A stretch of 64,000 nucleotides of DNA from contig NZ_JAQLEM010000005.1 of assembly GCF_028209885.1 (NCBI RefSeq), forward strand, positions 1 through 64,000, read 5' to 3'. The DNA comes from Collinsella aerofaciens. Its GTDB lineage: Bacteria > Actinomycetota > Coriobacteriia > Coriobacteriales > Coriobacteriaceae. Every line of letters begins with the position of its first letter. The first letter of the stretch is position 1. This document shows positions 7,978 to 18,305 of this stretch, one piece after another. Below the pieces are notes generated by a model. The model searched no databases and was not told the origin of the DNA. It worked only from the letters and a program-made list of their open reading frames with translations. The position numbers and the translations under genes are program-made.

Positions 7978-9126
7978 TTAATCGAGGATGTCGTCGAGGG
8001 CGCTCTTGATACGGTCGGTCACCGACTTCTTACCGGATGCGACGTCATCGCCCATCTCGTCGGCAAAGGCGCGAAGCAGCTCGCGCTGCTTGTTGGAGAG
8101 ATTGGTGGGGACGACAACGCGCAGCTGCACGACCAGACGACCGCGCGAACCGCCACCGCCGATACGCGGCATGCCGTAATTGTTGACGCTCACGGTGTCA
8201 CCGTACTGCGTGCCGGCGGGAACCGCAACCTTGACGACCTCGTCAGGCATAATGCCCTCGACCTCAATCTCGCAACCGAGCGCGGCCTGCGCAATCGAGA
8301 TATCGCTCACCAGATACAAGTCATCGCCATTACGCTTAAAACGCTCGTGGTCGGCGACACGCACGTTGACGATCAGGTCGCCTGACGGCTCGCCACGAAG
8401 GCCAGCCTCGCCAAAACCACTCACGCGCAGCTGACGACCGGTCGAAACACCGGCGGGAATATCGATGTCAATCTTTTCGTGAGAAGGCGTGCGGCCCTGG
8501 CCATCACAGGTCTCGCAGGGATGATCGATGACCGTGCCTTCGCCGTGGCAGTCGGGACAGGGCGAAGAGGACTGAACCTGGCCCAGGAAAGAACGCTGGA
8601 CCGTCGTCACATAGCCTGTGCCGTGACAGCGGCTGCACTGCTTTTCGGTCGCGCCCTCGGCCTTGCCGGTACCATTACAGTCATCGCAAGGGGCAAGACG
8701 GTCGTAGCTAATCGTCTTTTTGCAGCCGAGCGCCGCCTCCTCGAGCGTCACCGAAAGGGAAATGGCCATATCGCGGCCGCGACGACGCTCGCGGCGATTT
8801 CGGGCGCCACCGCCGGCACCGCCGCCAAAGAACGACGAGAAGAGGTCGTCCATGCCCATGCCGCCAAAGATATCGTTGATGTCGACATAGCCAGAGCCAC
8901 CAGGGCCGTCAGCGGTGCCGTAACGGTCGTAGTTAGCACGCTTCTGCTCGTCGGAAAGAACGGAATAGGCCTCGTTGAGCTCTTTGAACTTGGCCTCGGC
9001 CTCGGGGTCGTCCGAAACATCCGGGTGTACCGTACGGGCTTTCTTTAGAAACGCGCGCTTGATCGTCCGCGCGTCGGCATCCTTGTCAACGCCAAGTACC
9101 TCGTAGTAATCCCTATTTTCCGACAC
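7978..9126 (-). CDS. dnaJ: Chaperone DnaJ
   Basis: Hsp40 co-chaperone stimulating DnaK ATPase. It has a J domain with HPD at 34-36, a Gly/Phe region, four CxxCxGxG zinc-binding repeats (CDDCNGTG, CSRCHGTG, CPDCHGEG, CETCDGQG), two C-terminal substrate domains and a short dimerisation tail. The 382-residue length is typical. The GTG at 9126 is chosen because GGAAGGA sits about 7 nt upstream and the protein then starts VSENRDYYEVLG. dnaK, grpE and hrcA are not in the window. A second, membrane-anchored J-protein lies 81 bases upstream. Confidence 0.96.
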   Translation of the reverse strand: MSENRDYYEVLGVDKDADARTIKRAFLKKARTVHPDVSDDPEAEAKFKELNEAYSVLSDEQKRANYDRYGTADGPGGSGYVDINDIFGGMGMDDLFSSFFGGGAGGGARNRRERRRGRDMAISLSVTLEEAALGCKKTISYDRLAPCDDCNGTGKAEGATEKQCSRCHGTGYVTTVQRSFLGQVQSSSPCPDCHGEGTVIDHPCETCDGQGRTPSHEKIDIDIPAGVSTGRQLRVSGFGEAGLRGEPSGDLIVNVRVADHERFKRNGDDLYLVSDISIAQAALGCEIEVEGIMPDEVVKVAVPAGTQYGDTVSVNNYGMPRIGGGGSRGRLVVQLRVVVPTNLSNKQRELLRAFADEMGDDVASGKKSVTDRIKSALDDILD

Positions 9127-9207
9127 GACCGAATCCTTCCAACTTTCATTATTGTCACAGTGCGTCCTATACCCAAGCTGGGCCGGCCGCAAACAGAGGG
9201 TTTGATG

Positions 9208-10311
9208 TTATTGCATCCCGTAGGGCGAAAGCATGGCCTGCTGCGAGCAGCTCGCAAACCAGACCGACACGAGCGCAAACATAAAGCCGTTGGCAAAACC
9301 ATTGGCAAACTGCATCGCGCCGCGCTTCCACCACAGCAGGCTGCGATGAAGCACGCCGTCCGACAGCACCATGAACAAGCCCATGGCAAACGGAATGAAG
9401 CACATCATGGCGAAGGCGGAGAACACGCCCGAGATGGCCGACAGCACCAAAAACGGAGCGATAATGCCCATGAGGTAGAAGCCGGTGCGAGCCTTACCCT
9501 CCAGGCGCTCGGCCTCGACGTGCGCACGACCGACCAGATCGCCGCCCGAAGCGCCGTTCGTGCCGGCGTGACCCATGTTGGGGATGCGCACCTCGTCGCC
9601 ATCATGCGTGCCGGCGGGAAACTCAATCGTCTGCTCGGAGGTCACACGGACACGGCCGCTGCCACTGCAATCGGGGCAGGGGTCGGCAACGACCTTGCCG
9701 GAACCGCCGCACTCAGGACAAACCGTCTGGAACGTGCCCGCACCAAACAGGAAGGACAGGTCAACATCGATATGGCCGCGACCACCGCAACTCGGACAGG
9801 TGTGGGCATGCTCTGACGAAACGGAGCCCGATCCGCCACAATGTCCGCAGGTGTCAAAGCGGGTGTAGCGAACGGTCTTGTGGGCACCGCCCTTAGCCTC
9901 CTTGGCGTCGAGCTTGATATCGACGACCACGTTGGCGCCACTCTCGGGGTTGTAGGCCGCCTGGCCGCGACGGGGCTGGCCCCAGGCGCCCCCGAAGGGG
10001 AAACCGCCGTCAAAGGGATTGCCGTAACCGGCGCTGCCGGCATAGCCACCGCCATAGGGCGAAGCCGTCGGTGCACCGGCAAAGGGATTACCCGACCGCA
10101 TGGCGTCGTAACGCGCACGCTTCTGCTCGTCCGAGAGCACGGCGTAGGCCTCGGAAACCTCTTTAAACTTTTCCTCGGCATCCGGCTCTTTATTGACGTC
10201 CGGATGGAGCTTGCGGGCCTTTTGCTGGAAAGCCTTTTGAATATCACGCGAGGTGGCGTCCTTGGAGACGCCCAAAATCTCGTAGTAATCTTTTTCGTTC
10301 ATCGTCGCCAT
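9208..10311 (-). CDS. DnaJ-like protein with C-terminal membrane segments
   Basis: The 367-residue protein has a J domain with HPD at 36-38, a Gly/Phe/Tyr-rich linker (about 73-118) and four zinc-finger repeats ([32 protein letters not shown]; 155-219). Part of the first C-terminal domain follows (to about 265). The rest of the DnaJ C-terminus is missing. From about 278 it is replaced by two or three hydrophobic stretches (about 278-316 and 338-356), so the J domain is probably tethered at the inner membrane face. The start at 10311 has AGGAGG 9 nt upstream. It lies between hemW and canonical dnaJ. A role recruiting DnaK to the membrane is inference. Confidence 0.85.
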   Translation of the reverse strand: MATMNEKDYYEILGVSKDATSRDIQKAFQQKARKLHPDVNKEPDAEEKFKEVSEAYAVLSDEQKRARYDAMRSGNPFAGAPTASPYGGGYAGSAGYGNPFDGGFPFGGAWGQPRRGQAAYNPESGANVVVDIKLDAKEAKGGAHKTVRYTRFDTCGHCGGSGSVSSEHAHTCPSCGGRGHIDVDLSFLFGAGTFQTVCPECGGSGKVVADPCPDCSGSGRVRVTSEQTIEFPAGTHDGDEVRIPNMGHAGTNGASGGDLVGRAHVEAERLEGKARTGFYLMGIIAPFLVLSAISGVFSAFAMMCFIPFAMGLFMVLSDGVLHRSLLWWKRGAMQFANGFANGFMFALVSVWFASCSQQAMLSPYGMQ

Positions 10312-10369
10312 GCGCGGCAACCTCCTGCTCACAGCAGCGTATATATTGCGGTAATTCTACCCGAGCGGC

Positions 10370-11602
10370 CTAGGCTAGACCCCAAAACAGCTCGAACAGC
10401 ATATTTCCATCGAGCCAGCCCAGGTGGGTCGGCGCTAAACGGGCACGGGCGCGACCTGCGATAACGTCTTTTGAGGTGACGCGCCCCGCATGTCCTTCAA
10501 CATGATCGGTCACCCAGGTGGCAAGGCCCAACTCGAGCGCACGGTCGCAGGCCGCCGCCAGCTCGCCCGTTGGGATGACACAAGCCGCGCGAACCAACAG
10601 ATCGGACGCAACACCGCGCGTCATGCGGCAAGCGAGCATCATGTCTTCGGCCGCAGCCTCGCGCTGCGACAGATATTCGGCCTCAAACGCCGTCGCGCCA
10701 TCATCACGTTGCACCAGACGCACGCGGTGTGCATCACCGCGAGCAGGAACGTCAGGAAACAGTCCAGCCAAGCGATCGAAATCCTCGGCATCGAGCATAC
10801 CCGCGGCAGAACGGCCCAAACCCAGATAGCCCCGACCAGTCCAGTAGGCGATATTGTGAGCGCATTCATGCCCATCGAGCGCGTAGCTCGCCACCTCATA
10901 CGGATGGTAGCCCGCCGAACACAGCCGCTCGCGCGCAACGTCCATGCATGCAGCTTGGAAATCCTCATCGGGCTCGAGCGACTCGTCACGGCACGCCATG
11001 CGGTAAAGCGGCGTACCCTCCTCGAGCGTGAGCGGATAGACCGACACATGGTGCGGAGCCGCCGCCAGCACGTCATCGAGCGTGCTCTTCCAACTCGCTG
11101 CGGTCTGGCCGGGAAGTCCACACATAAGGTCGCACGACGCATCGAGCCCAACATCCTTCACCGTCGCGATAGCCTCAAGCGCCCGATCGGCATCGTGAAT
11201 ACGGCCGATGGTCGCAAGTTCGGTGTTATCGAGCGTTTGGACGCCCAGAGAGACACGCGTGACACCAACCTCGGCAAGCGCAGTGGCAAGCTCGGAGGTC
11301 AGTGACTCAGGATTAGCCTCGCAGGTAAACTCAACGGGCTTACACCACGCAGAGATACGCCGGGCGAGTTCTACCAGACGCTCCCCCGCCAGCGACGGCG
11401 TGCCGCCGCCAAGATAGACGGTGCGGACCTGCGCAAGCGCCCCGGCGTCTCCAAAGGCATCGAGGCGTGCATACAGCTGCTCAAAATAGGCATCGAGCGC
11501 AGCACCCAGGTCGCACGGAGCGAAGCTGCGCGAGTCAAAATCGCAATAGCGGCATTTTTGAGCGCAAAACGGCACGTGCACATACAGCGCGGTAACGGCC
11601 AC
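10370..11602 (-). CDS. hemW: Heme chaperone HemW-like radical SAM protein
   Basis: Member of the HemN/HemW group. The radical-SAM cluster cysteines are C13, C17 and C20 (CAQKCRYC), followed by the glycine-rich GGGTPS. Length 410 is right for HemW. HemW lacks the coproporphyrinogen oxidase activity of HemN and binds heme for transfer. Substrate in this organism is unproven. The GTG start at 11602 has GGAGG upstream and follows the dus stop with 2 nt between. The lepA-dus-hemW order resembles the common lepA-hemW pairing. Confidence 0.88.
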   Translation of the reverse strand: MAVTALYVHVPFCAQKCRYCDFDSRSFAPCDLGAALDAYFEQLYARLDAFGDAGALAQVRTVYLGGGTPSLAGERLVELARRISAWCKPVEFTCEANPESLTSELATALAEVGVTRVSLGVQTLDNTELATIGRIHDADRALEAIATVKDVGLDASCDLMCGLPGQTAASWKSTLDDVLAAAPHHVSVYPLTLEEGTPLYRMACRDESLEPDEDFQAACMDVARERLCSAGYHPYEVASYALDGHECAHNIAYWTGRGYLGLGRSAAGMLDAEDFDRLAGLFPDVPARGDAHRVRLVQRDDGATAFEAEYLSQREAAAEDMMLACRMTRGVASDLLVRAACVIPTGELAAACDRALELGLATWVTDHVEGHAGRVTSKDVIAGRARARLAPTHLGWLDGNMLFELFWGLA

Positions 11603-11604
11603 CC

Positions 11605-12648
11605 TTAAGCCTCCAGCGGATGAGCGGGCACCGACTCACCGGCGGCAAGCGCGGCCTCGCAGGCCACCACGTCGCGCTCGATATCATCGACCAGCGCCAT
11701 AAACTCCTCGTACGTGGAGCAGCGCACCACCCGAGCGCGCCAGGCGGCGGCATGGGGCATGCCCTTTAAGTACCAGCTTGCATACGTACGGGCGCGCGAC
11801 ATAAGCGGCAGAAGCTCGTGCGTCAACGTCAGGTGCTCACGCAGAGCCTCCAGGCGCTCGACCGAGGAGCGAGAAGGAACCGGCGTGCCATCGAGTGCAA
11901 GGGCTCGGGCATCGCCGAACACCCATGGATTGCCGTAGATGCCGCGCGCGATAAACACCGCGCTGGCACCCGAGCCGCTCAGATGCTCAGCAGCGTCCTC
12001 GGCCGAGAACACATCGCCCGAACCAATCACGGGAATCTCGACAGCGTCGGCAACCTCATCGACGACAGACCAATCGGCCTGGCCCGTATAGAGCTGCGTG
12101 GCACAACGACCGTGCACGGCGACTGCGGCGGCACCGGCGCCTTCGAGCATCTGGGCAAACGTCGCGGCATTACGGTCCTCGGCATAAAAGCCCTTGCGGA
12201 TCTTTACAGTCACGGGCACAAGTGCCGCGCCCACCGCCGCCTCGACGATCTTCTCGGCCAGATCGGGCGTGCGCATAAGCGCCGAGCCCTCGCCCTTGGT
12301 AACGACCTTGCGCGCCGGACAGGCCATGTTGATATCAATCAATGACAGGCGATCGCCCACGCGTTCCTCGACAGCAGCGACGGCACTCGCAAACTGCTCG
12401 GGCTTGGAGCCAAAGAGCTGCACGCAAATCTGCTGCTCCTCGTCGGCCGGTAGCACCAGGCGCCAGGTCTTGTTGCTGGCATAGGCAAGGCCCGCCACGC
12501 TCACCATCTCGCTATAGGCAAGGTTGGCACCGCGGCGGCGGCACATGATGCGGTAGGCAGGGTCGGTCACGCCGGCCATGGGAGCCATAAGGAACGGCTG
12601 CTCGGCATAGGCACCCAGCAACCGCGTACTGTATTCACAAAGCGCCAT
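11605..12648 (-). CDS. dus: tRNA-dihydrouridine synthase (DusB-like)
   Basis: FMN-dependent reductase that converts tRNA D-loop uridines to dihydrouridine. The TIM-barrel opening is APMAGVTDP at 22-30, and the catalytic cysteine is Cys110 in DINMACPARKV, as in the family. Length 347 is typical. It starts at ATG 12648, 4 nt after the lepA stop, with a GAGTAGG-like site. The exact Dus subgroup, and so the uridine position, cannot be told by eye, though bacterial singletons are usually DusB. Confidence 0.92.
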   Translation of the reverse strand: MALCEYSTRLLGAYAEQPFLMAPMAGVTDPAYRIMCRRRGANLAYSEMVSVAGLAYASNKTWRLVLPADEEQQICVQLFGSKPEQFASAVAAVEERVGDRLSLIDINMACPARKVVTKGEGSALMRTPDLAEKIVEAAVGAALVPVTVKIRKGFYAEDRNAATFAQMLEGAGAAAVAVHGRCATQLYTGQADWSVVDEVADAVEIPVIGSGDVFSAEDAAEHLSGSGASAVFIARGIYGNPWVFGDARALALDGTPVPSRSSVERLEALREHLTLTHELLPLMSRARTYASWYLKGMPHAAAWRARVVRCSTYEEFMALVDDIERDVVACEAALAAGESVPAHPLEA

Positions 12649-12652
12649 GGAC

Positions 12653-14464
12653 CTACTCGTCCACCTTGAGGATCGCCATAAAGGCCTCCTGCGGGACCTC
12701 GACCGAACCGATGGCCTTCATGCGCTTCTTGCCCTCTTTCTGCTTCTCGAGCAGTTTGCGCTTACGCGAGATATCGCCGCCATAGCACTTGGCCAAAACG
12801 TCCTTGCGGCGCGCCTTGACGGTGGAGCGGGCGATAATCTTGTTGCCGATGGCACCCTGAATAGGCACCTCGAACAGCTGGCGCGGAATGATTTCCTTGA
12901 GCTTGTCGCATAGACCGCGGGCCAGGCCATAGGCCTTGTCCTTGTGAACGATAAACGAAAGCGCGTCCACCTCGTCGCCCGAAAGCAAGATATCGAGCTT
13001 AACGAGCTCGGAGGGACGGTACTCGTTGAACTCGTAGTCGAGCGAGGCATAGCCCTTGGTACGGCTCTTGAGCTGGTCAAAGAAGTCCAAGATGAGCTCG
13101 GCGAGCGGCATATCGAAGCGCATCTCGACCGATTTGCTCGTCAGGTGGATCATGTCGGTCGTAACGCCGCGGTGCTCGATGGCGAGCTGCATGACGGCAC
13201 CCGTGTACTCAGGCGGGCAGATGATCTTTGCCTTGAGGTAGGGCTCCTCAATGCGCTCGATGCGCGTAGCCTCGGGCAGATCCTGCGGGCTGCGGACATC
13301 GATCATCTCGCCATCGGTCTTGTACACGTGATAGTCCACCGAGGGGCTCGTGGCAATGAGGTCAAGATTGAACTCGCGCTCCAGGCGCTCCTTGACGACC
13401 TCCATATGCAGCAGGCCCAAGAAGCCCACGCGGAAGCCAAAGCCGAGCGCCACCGAGGTCTCGGGCTCCCACACCAACGACGGGTCGTTGACGTGCAGCT
13501 TATCGAGCGCGTCACGCAGGTTCTCGTAGTCCTTGTTATCGATCGGGAACAGGCCCGTATAGACCATGGGCTTGGCCTCGCGGTAGCCGGGAAGCGGCTC
13601 GGGGCAGGGATTCGACGCCCACGTGAGGGTATCGCCCACGCGAACGGCCTCGGGGTCCTTCAGGCCCGTGACCACGTATCCGACCTCGCCGACCGTGAGC
13701 GCGTCGACCGGGGTCTCGGCGGGACGCTTGACGCCCACGCCATCGACCAAAAAGTCGCCCTTTGCCTGCATCATGCGCAGGCTATCGCCCTTTTTGATTG
13801 AGCCGTCAAAGACGCGCACCGTGGCGACGACGCCACGATACTCATCGAAGTACGAATCCAGGATAAGTGCCTTGAGCGGCGCGTTCGCATCGCCCTTGGG
13901 CGGGGAGATCAAAAAGACAATGGACTCCAGCAGATCGTGGATGCCCTCGCCGGTCTTGCCCGAGACACACACGGCATCATCGGCAGGGATCGCCAGGTCA
14001 TCCTCGATCTCGGTCTTAACCTCGTCGGGGTGTGCCGAGGGCAGGTCGATCTTGTTGATGGCCGGCACAATGTCCAGATTGGCGTTCATGGCGAGCGTCG
14101 CGTTGGAGACGGTCTGCGCCTCGACGCCCTGCGTGGCGTCGACAACGAGCACCGCGCCCTCGCAGGCTGCCAGCGAGCGCGAGACCTCATAGGTAAAGTC
14201 CACGTGGCCCGGCGTATCGATCAGGTTGAACTGATACGTCTCGCCATCGTCGGCGTCATAGGACACGCGAACGGCATTGGACTTGATCGTAATGCCGCGC
14301 TCGCGCTCGATATCCATGGTGTCGAGCAGCTGCGACTCCATGTCGCGCTCGTCGACGGTATGGGTGAGCTCGAGGATGCGGTCACTGATCGTTGACTTGC
14401 CATGGTCGATGTGCGCAACAATCGAGAAGTTGCGGATGTGGGAAATGTCATTTGAAGTATTCAT
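12653..14464 (-). CDS. lepA: Elongation factor 4 (LepA)
   Basis: Ribosome-associated GTPase (EF4). G1 AHIDHGKST is at 17-25, with IDTPGHVDF (G3) and NKIDLP (G4). The EF-G-like domains and the unique LepA C-terminal domain follow ([22 protein letters not shown]). At 603 residues it is normal length. The ATG at 14464 precedes [19 protein letters not shown]. The site is weak (GGTAAGATAG). It lies just downstream of the rpsT terminator and probably heads the long run to recO, but no clear promoter was found. Confidence 0.96.
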   Translation of the reverse strand: MNTSNDISHIRNFSIVAHIDHGKSTISDRILELTHTVDERDMESQLLDTMDIERERGITIKSNAVRVSYDADDGETYQFNLIDTPGHVDFTYEVSRSLAACEGAVLVVDATQGVEAQTVSNATLAMNANLDIVPAINKIDLPSAHPDEVKTEIEDDLAIPADDAVCVSGKTGEGIHDLLESIVFLISPPKGDANAPLKALILDSYFDEYRGVVATVRVFDGSIKKGDSLRMMQAKGDFLVDGVGVKRPAETPVDALTVGEVGYVVTGLKDPEAVRVGDTLTWASNPCPEPLPGYREAKPMVYTGLFPIDNKDYENLRDALDKLHVNDPSLVWEPETSVALGFGFRVGFLGLLHMEVVKERLEREFNLDLIATSPSVDYHVYKTDGEMIDVRSPQDLPEATRIERIEEPYLKAKIICPPEYTGAVMQLAIEHRGVTTDMIHLTSKSVEMRFDMPLAELILDFFDQLKSRTKGYASLDYEFNEYRPSELVKLDILLSGDEVDALSFIVHKDKAYGLARGLCDKLKEIIPRQLFEVPIQGAIGNKIIARSTVKARRKDVLAKCYGGDISRKRKLLEKQKEGKKRMKAIGSVEVPQEAFMAILKVDE

Positions 14465-14492
14465 GCGGACTATCTTACCCGAGCGATACAAA

Positions 14493-14526
14493 AAATGGAG
14501 CCTGTTCCATAAAACAGGCTCCATTT
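14493..14526 (-). terminator. Terminator of rpsT
   Basis: A perfect 14-bp stem with a 6-nt loop. On the minus strand a run of T follows directly. It lies 35 bases after the rpsT stop and just upstream of lepA. Confidence 0.92.
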
Positions 14527-14560
14527 ATGCGCGTAATCTGTGTGGTGTGAAATTTACAAC

Positions 14561-14827
14561 TTAGGCGTTGATGCTGTTCACGAGCTTGGCAAGACCGGAC
14601 TTGCGGTTGGAAGCCTGGTTCTTGTGGATAACATGCTTGGCGGCAGCCATGTCGAGACGCTTGGTGACGGTCTTGAGGGCGGCCTGGGCCTTCTCGGCGT
14701 CGCCCTCGGCGACGGCGGACTGGACGTGCTTGGTCAGCGTCTTGAGCTCGGACTTGACAGCCTTGTTACGCATGCGAGCTGCCTCATTGGTGCGGATACG
14801 CTTCTTCTGAGACTTGATGTTTGCCAC
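14561..14827 (-). CDS. rpsT: 30S ribosomal protein S20
   Basis: Binds the 5' domain of 16S rRNA. The 88-residue product starts [15 protein letters not shown] and is Lys/Arg/Ala-rich and helical, as S20 is. The GTG at 14827 has AAAGGAA 9-10 nt upstream. The open frame runs 23 codons further without a site. It is a single-gene unit between an extended -10 promoter at 14903-14911 and a strong terminator. S20 commonly represses its own translation. Confidence 0.96.
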   Translation of the reverse strand: MANIKSQKKRIRTNEAARMRNKAVKSELKTLTKHVQSAVAEGDAEKAQAALKTVTKRLDMAAAKHVIHKNQASNRKSGLAKLVNSINA

Positions 14828-14902
14828 TTCTGGAGTTCCTTTCGAGTTCCTTGCAAAAAATGTATGACACCTCTGAGACACGGTGAGGTCATGCAAGCGC
14901 CT

Positions 14903-14911
14903 ACTATAGCA
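14903..14911 (-). promoter_or_regulatory. Extended -10 promoter of rpsT
   Basis: TGCTATAGT on the minus strand, 76 bases upstream of the GTG. The same nonamer occurs upstream of rpmB. No good -35 is present. The predicted leader is about 70 nt. Confidence 0.6.
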
Positions 14912-14960
14912 CGCTCCCCCTCAAAGGGATAGAACGAATTTGCCAAATAGGCAGGTATCA

Positions 14961-15923
14961 TCACGATTTTCTCAAGATGTTCGTAATCCAGAGCAAAAGC
15001 GCGGTCTGAGAATCGGCCGAACCCTTGAGCGCGAGCTCCACATCGACCGCTCCCTCGAGCGCTGCGACGAGCTCTGCCATCGAAAAGCGGCGAGCCCAGG
15101 TCAGGTGATTCTTGACCTGCCAGGACTGGAGCTTAAGCGTTGCGGCCAGCTCACGACCCTGTCCGCGCGCATCGAGCGCCTTGGCAACGATAAGCTCGCG
15201 AATACGGCCGCACAGCAATGTGTAAGTCCACACGTAGCTCTTGGCGGGCAGTAGATTGAAGAGCTCGAGCGAGCGGCGCATGTCACGGGCCGAGACCGCA
15301 TTGAGAAAGTCCCAGGGCTGAACCTCGGCCGTACGTACAATCCAGCGCTCAACGTCGGCAAGCTCAATCTGGGGCGCCTCGACCATCTGGGCAAGCTTAG
15401 CCAAATCGTTATCGAGCATGCGAGTGTTTTCACCCGAACGCGAGACGAGTTCCTCGGCGGCCGCCGTCGAGATCGACTTGCCATGCTGCGTCGCCATCTG
15501 CTGAACGCGGCGCGGTAGCTCCCAGCGCTTGGTGCCGGAGCAATCGATCACGGCCTTCTTGTCGATCTTGGCGATCGCCTTATACAGGCGCGTGTTCTTG
15601 GCAAGCGAGTCGGCGATGATGAGGCAGACCGTTGTGGGGCTGGGACTTGCGAGGTACTCGACGAGCGGCTCCGAGACAGCCTTAGCGAGCTTTGAGCAGC
15701 CATCAAGGATTACCAGGCGAAACTCGCTGCCCATGGGAAAGGTGTTGAGCGATCCGATAATCGACTCGATATCGGGGTCTTTGGTCATATCGCGCTCGTC
15801 GAGGTTGAACTCGACCATGCCCGTCTTTTCCAGACGCGCTTTCATACGCGAGACGGCGTGATCGCGTTTGACTCCGTCGGTACCGACGATCAGATATGCC
15901 GGCAGCAGACCGATTTCGGACAT
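14961..15923 (-). CDS. holA: DNA polymerase III delta subunit
   Basis: Clamp-loader subunit that opens the beta sliding clamp. The 320-residue protein begins MSEIGLLPAYLIVGTDGVKRD, matching the delta N-terminal AAA-like fold without a catalytic Walker A. A C-terminal collar domain of normal size follows. The ATG at 15923 has GGGAGGGG 6 nt upstream. The frame is open 14 codons further without a site. It follows comEC, the usual comEA-comEC-holA order, and precedes rpsT. Confidence 0.88.
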   Translation of the reverse strand: MSEIGLLPAYLIVGTDGVKRDHAVSRMKARLEKTGMVEFNLDERDMTKDPDIESIIGSLNTFPMGSEFRLVILDGCSKLAKAVSEPLVEYLASPSPTTVCLIIADSLAKNTRLYKAIAKIDKKAVIDCSGTKRWELPRRVQQMATQHGKSISTAAAEELVSRSGENTRMLDNDLAKLAQMVEAPQIELADVERWIVRTAEVQPWDFLNAVSARDMRRSLELFNLLPAKSYVWTYTLLCGRIRELIVAKALDARGQGRELAATLKLQSWQVKNHLTWARRFSMAELVAALEGAVDVELALKGSADSQTALLLWITNILRKS

Positions 15924-16001
15924 TGCGCTCCCCTCCCGCAGACTCTCGAATTCGTACCGTGCCATTTTAGCCCAGGGGTTGGTCCCGCGCCAACGGCAGC
16001 A

Positions 16002-18305
16002 TCACGGTCGTTGGCATCGCATCGCAAAGCCATTCGCAGTCGGCGTGACGGTAATGTCGCCGTGTTCGATGGTGCACGCGAACACACCACCCGCTTCCTT
16101 AACGGCATCGATGCAGGCATCGGACGGATGGCCGTATCGATTCCCCTCGCCCGCACTCGCAAGGGAAAGCTCGGGCTTCAGGACGTCCAGCAACTCACCA
16201 TCAACTGAAACCTTGGAGCCGTGATGCCCAAGTTTAAGTACATCGATATCCCCCACCTCCTGCACGAATTCCCGTTCTTGGTCGAGCTCGGCATCACCGG
16301 TGAGGAGCATGCGCAGGCTCTTGCCTTCCTGAACATAAGAGAGCAGCAGGACAAGCGAGTCCTCATTTCCCTCGCCATCCACGGACTCGAATGGCCACAT
16401 CACACGGGCGCAAAATGAGCCGATGTCGACCGTATCCCCACGGCGCACCTGCCGATACTCCACGCCAGGTCGGTTCAATACCTCGGCAGGAGCATCCTCC
16501 AGCGCATCCGCCGCCACGGCAATCGTTCCGACCGAAAACTGTTCGAGCACGGCAGGCAGACCACCCCAGTGGTCCTCATCCCAATGCGTCACAAAGACGG
16601 CATCGATATGGTGCACGTTATTGCGAACCAACGCCGCTACCACGCGCTCGTCGAGCCCGCAGTCGACGAGCGCTACTACGCCGCCCTGGCGGATAAGAAT
16701 CGCATCGGCCTGGCCCACATCGAGCACTGTCACCGAAGGCGGAGCGAAGCGATCCCAGTAGACGTACGGAATCGCAGCCAAGAGCACCAGGCATGCAAGC
16801 CCCACCGCCATAGGACGTGCACGGGGACGCGGCCACCAGACCAGCAGAACCGCCAGCAAACACGGCACTAGGTAAATCCACATGCTATCGGGCGGCGCAC
16901 TCACGGATGCACCCGGCACGGCGGCAAACAGCTGCTCGAAGAACAGCGCGCAACGGGCGGCAATCATGGGCACAACGAGCGCCCAAGTCCGCAACGGTGC
17001 CACGAGCGAAAAGGGAACCATCACAATCGACACAGCAAGCAGTACGCTCACCACCGGACCGATGACCGCATTTGCCAGCGGAGCAATGAGCGAGAACGTA
17101 CCGAAAGCGGGAATGGTAATGGGAAGAGTCGCCAGTTGTGAGCACAGCGTGACGGAAAGCATGCTGGCGACGCCCGATGGCACACCCAGCCCACCCAAAG
17201 CGAAGGTCCCATAGGGGCAAAAGCACAGAATGGCTAAGACGCTGGCACATGAAAGCTGAAAGCCAATCTCGAACAGCACCGTCGGCCGCAGTAGCACAAA
17301 GATGGATATGGTTGCGAAGAGTGCCGATGCGCCGTGCCGGCGACGCCCTGCGCCATTTACGACAAGCGTCGCGAACACCATGCAGCACGCGCGCACGGCC
17401 GAGGGAGACGCGCCCGTAAAAGCAGCGTAGCCCACAAGCGTTATCGCCAATATCGCCCGCTGAAGACCACGTGAGCACCGAGTCTTTTGCAATACACCCT
17501 CGATTACAGACCCCACGATAGCCAAATGGCTGCCCGAGACGGCGATAAGATGCGCCGTTCCCGTCACCGAAAACCAGTCGCCCGCCGGCTGGGCGCGCAG
17601 CTCGGCCGAACGACCGCAGGCGACACCGGCTATGAGCGCACGCGCCGGGTCGGTCGCAGGCGCGATGGACGCAAGCAGCCCATTTCGCAGCCGAAGCAGC
17701 GGCCCCGGAGAGCCCTCGTCGACCGACACAATCCGAACGGGTTTAACCTTGCGCACCTCGCCTCGGAGCACGCGCGATCGTCCATATGCATCGTTCTCAA
17801 AACGTGAAACGCGACCGATAACACGCGCGTGCGCCCCGACCTTGAGCTCGCGGTCACACGATAGGCGAACCGTTGCCAAGTTCTTACCGTCCGCACGTGC
17901 CTCGCAGGTATAGGAATACACGTCGTCGTTTATGGATGGATCGCCCTGCACGACAAACTCGAGGCTGCTTGCCGCTCGACCGTCGAGCGCCTTCGAGGCG
18001 CTTAACGCGCCCACAGCCCACCACGCCGAGACGACCGCTCCCGCCACGAGACCGACGGACGCGGCATACAGCCACCGCTTCCAAGGGGCAAGCCGCGCAC
18101 AAGATTGAGCCAGCACAACGAATACCGCCGCCGCAACGGGAATGGCCCATAGCGACCCGACCGCCGGCGCCTGCTCCCTCAGCAGCGCATCAGCTGCCAC
18201 GTTGAGCACCAAGGCGCAGCTCATGCACATGCCGGCACACAGGGCCATCGTCCACGGAATCAGGGGCCGCGGAGGCATCACATGCTCGCGCTCGGTCGCA
18301 CTCAT
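16002..18305 (-). CDS. comEC: DNA uptake channel ComEC/Rec2
   Basis: Inner-membrane channel moving single-stranded DNA into competent cells. An N-terminal membrane pair precedes an OB-fold-like soluble stretch (about 95-180). The multi-span competence domain follows, with AVSGSHLAIVGSVIEG. A C-terminal metallo-beta-lactamase domain comes last (VLDVGQADAILI, then THWDEDHWGG), probably the nuclease. At 767 residues it is full length. ATG at 18305 overlaps the comEA stop by 4 nt (ATGA). With dprA and comM also in the window, transformation machinery looks substantial. Confidence 0.94.
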   Translation of the reverse strand: MSATEREHVMPPRPLIPWTMALCAGMCMSCALVLNVAADALLREQAPAVGSLWAIPVAAAVFVVLAQSCARLAPWKRWLYAASVGLVAGAVVSAWWAVGALSASKALDGRAASSLEFVVQGDPSINDDVYSYTCEARADGKNLATVRLSCDRELKVGAHARVIGRVSRFENDAYGRSRVLRGEVRKVKPVRIVSVDEGSPGPLLRLRNGLLASIAPATDPARALIAGVACGRSAELRAQPAGDWFSVTGTAHLIAVSGSHLAIVGSVIEGVLQKTRCSRGLQRAILAITLVGYAAFTGASPSAVRACCMVFATLVVNGAGRRRHGASALFATISIFVLLRPTVLFEIGFQLSCASVLAILCFCPYGTFALGGLGVPSGVASMLSVTLCSQLATLPITIPAFGTFSLIAPLANAVIGPVVSVLLAVSIVMVPFSLVAPLRTWALVVPMIAARCALFFEQLFAAVPGASVSAPPDSMWIYLVPCLLAVLLVWWPRPRARPMAVGLACLVLLAAIPYVYWDRFAPPSVTVLDVGQADAILIRQGGVVALVDCGLDERVVAALVRNNVHHIDAVFVTHWDEDHWGGLPAVLEQFSVGTIAVAADALEDAPAEVLNRPGVEYRQVRRGDTVDIGSFCARVMWPFESVDGEGNEDSLVLLLSYVQEGKSLRMLLTGDAELDQEREFVQEVGDIDVLKLGHHGSKVSVDGELLDVLKPELSLASAGEGNRYGHPSDACIDAVKEAGGVFACTIEHGDITVTPTANGFAMRCQRP

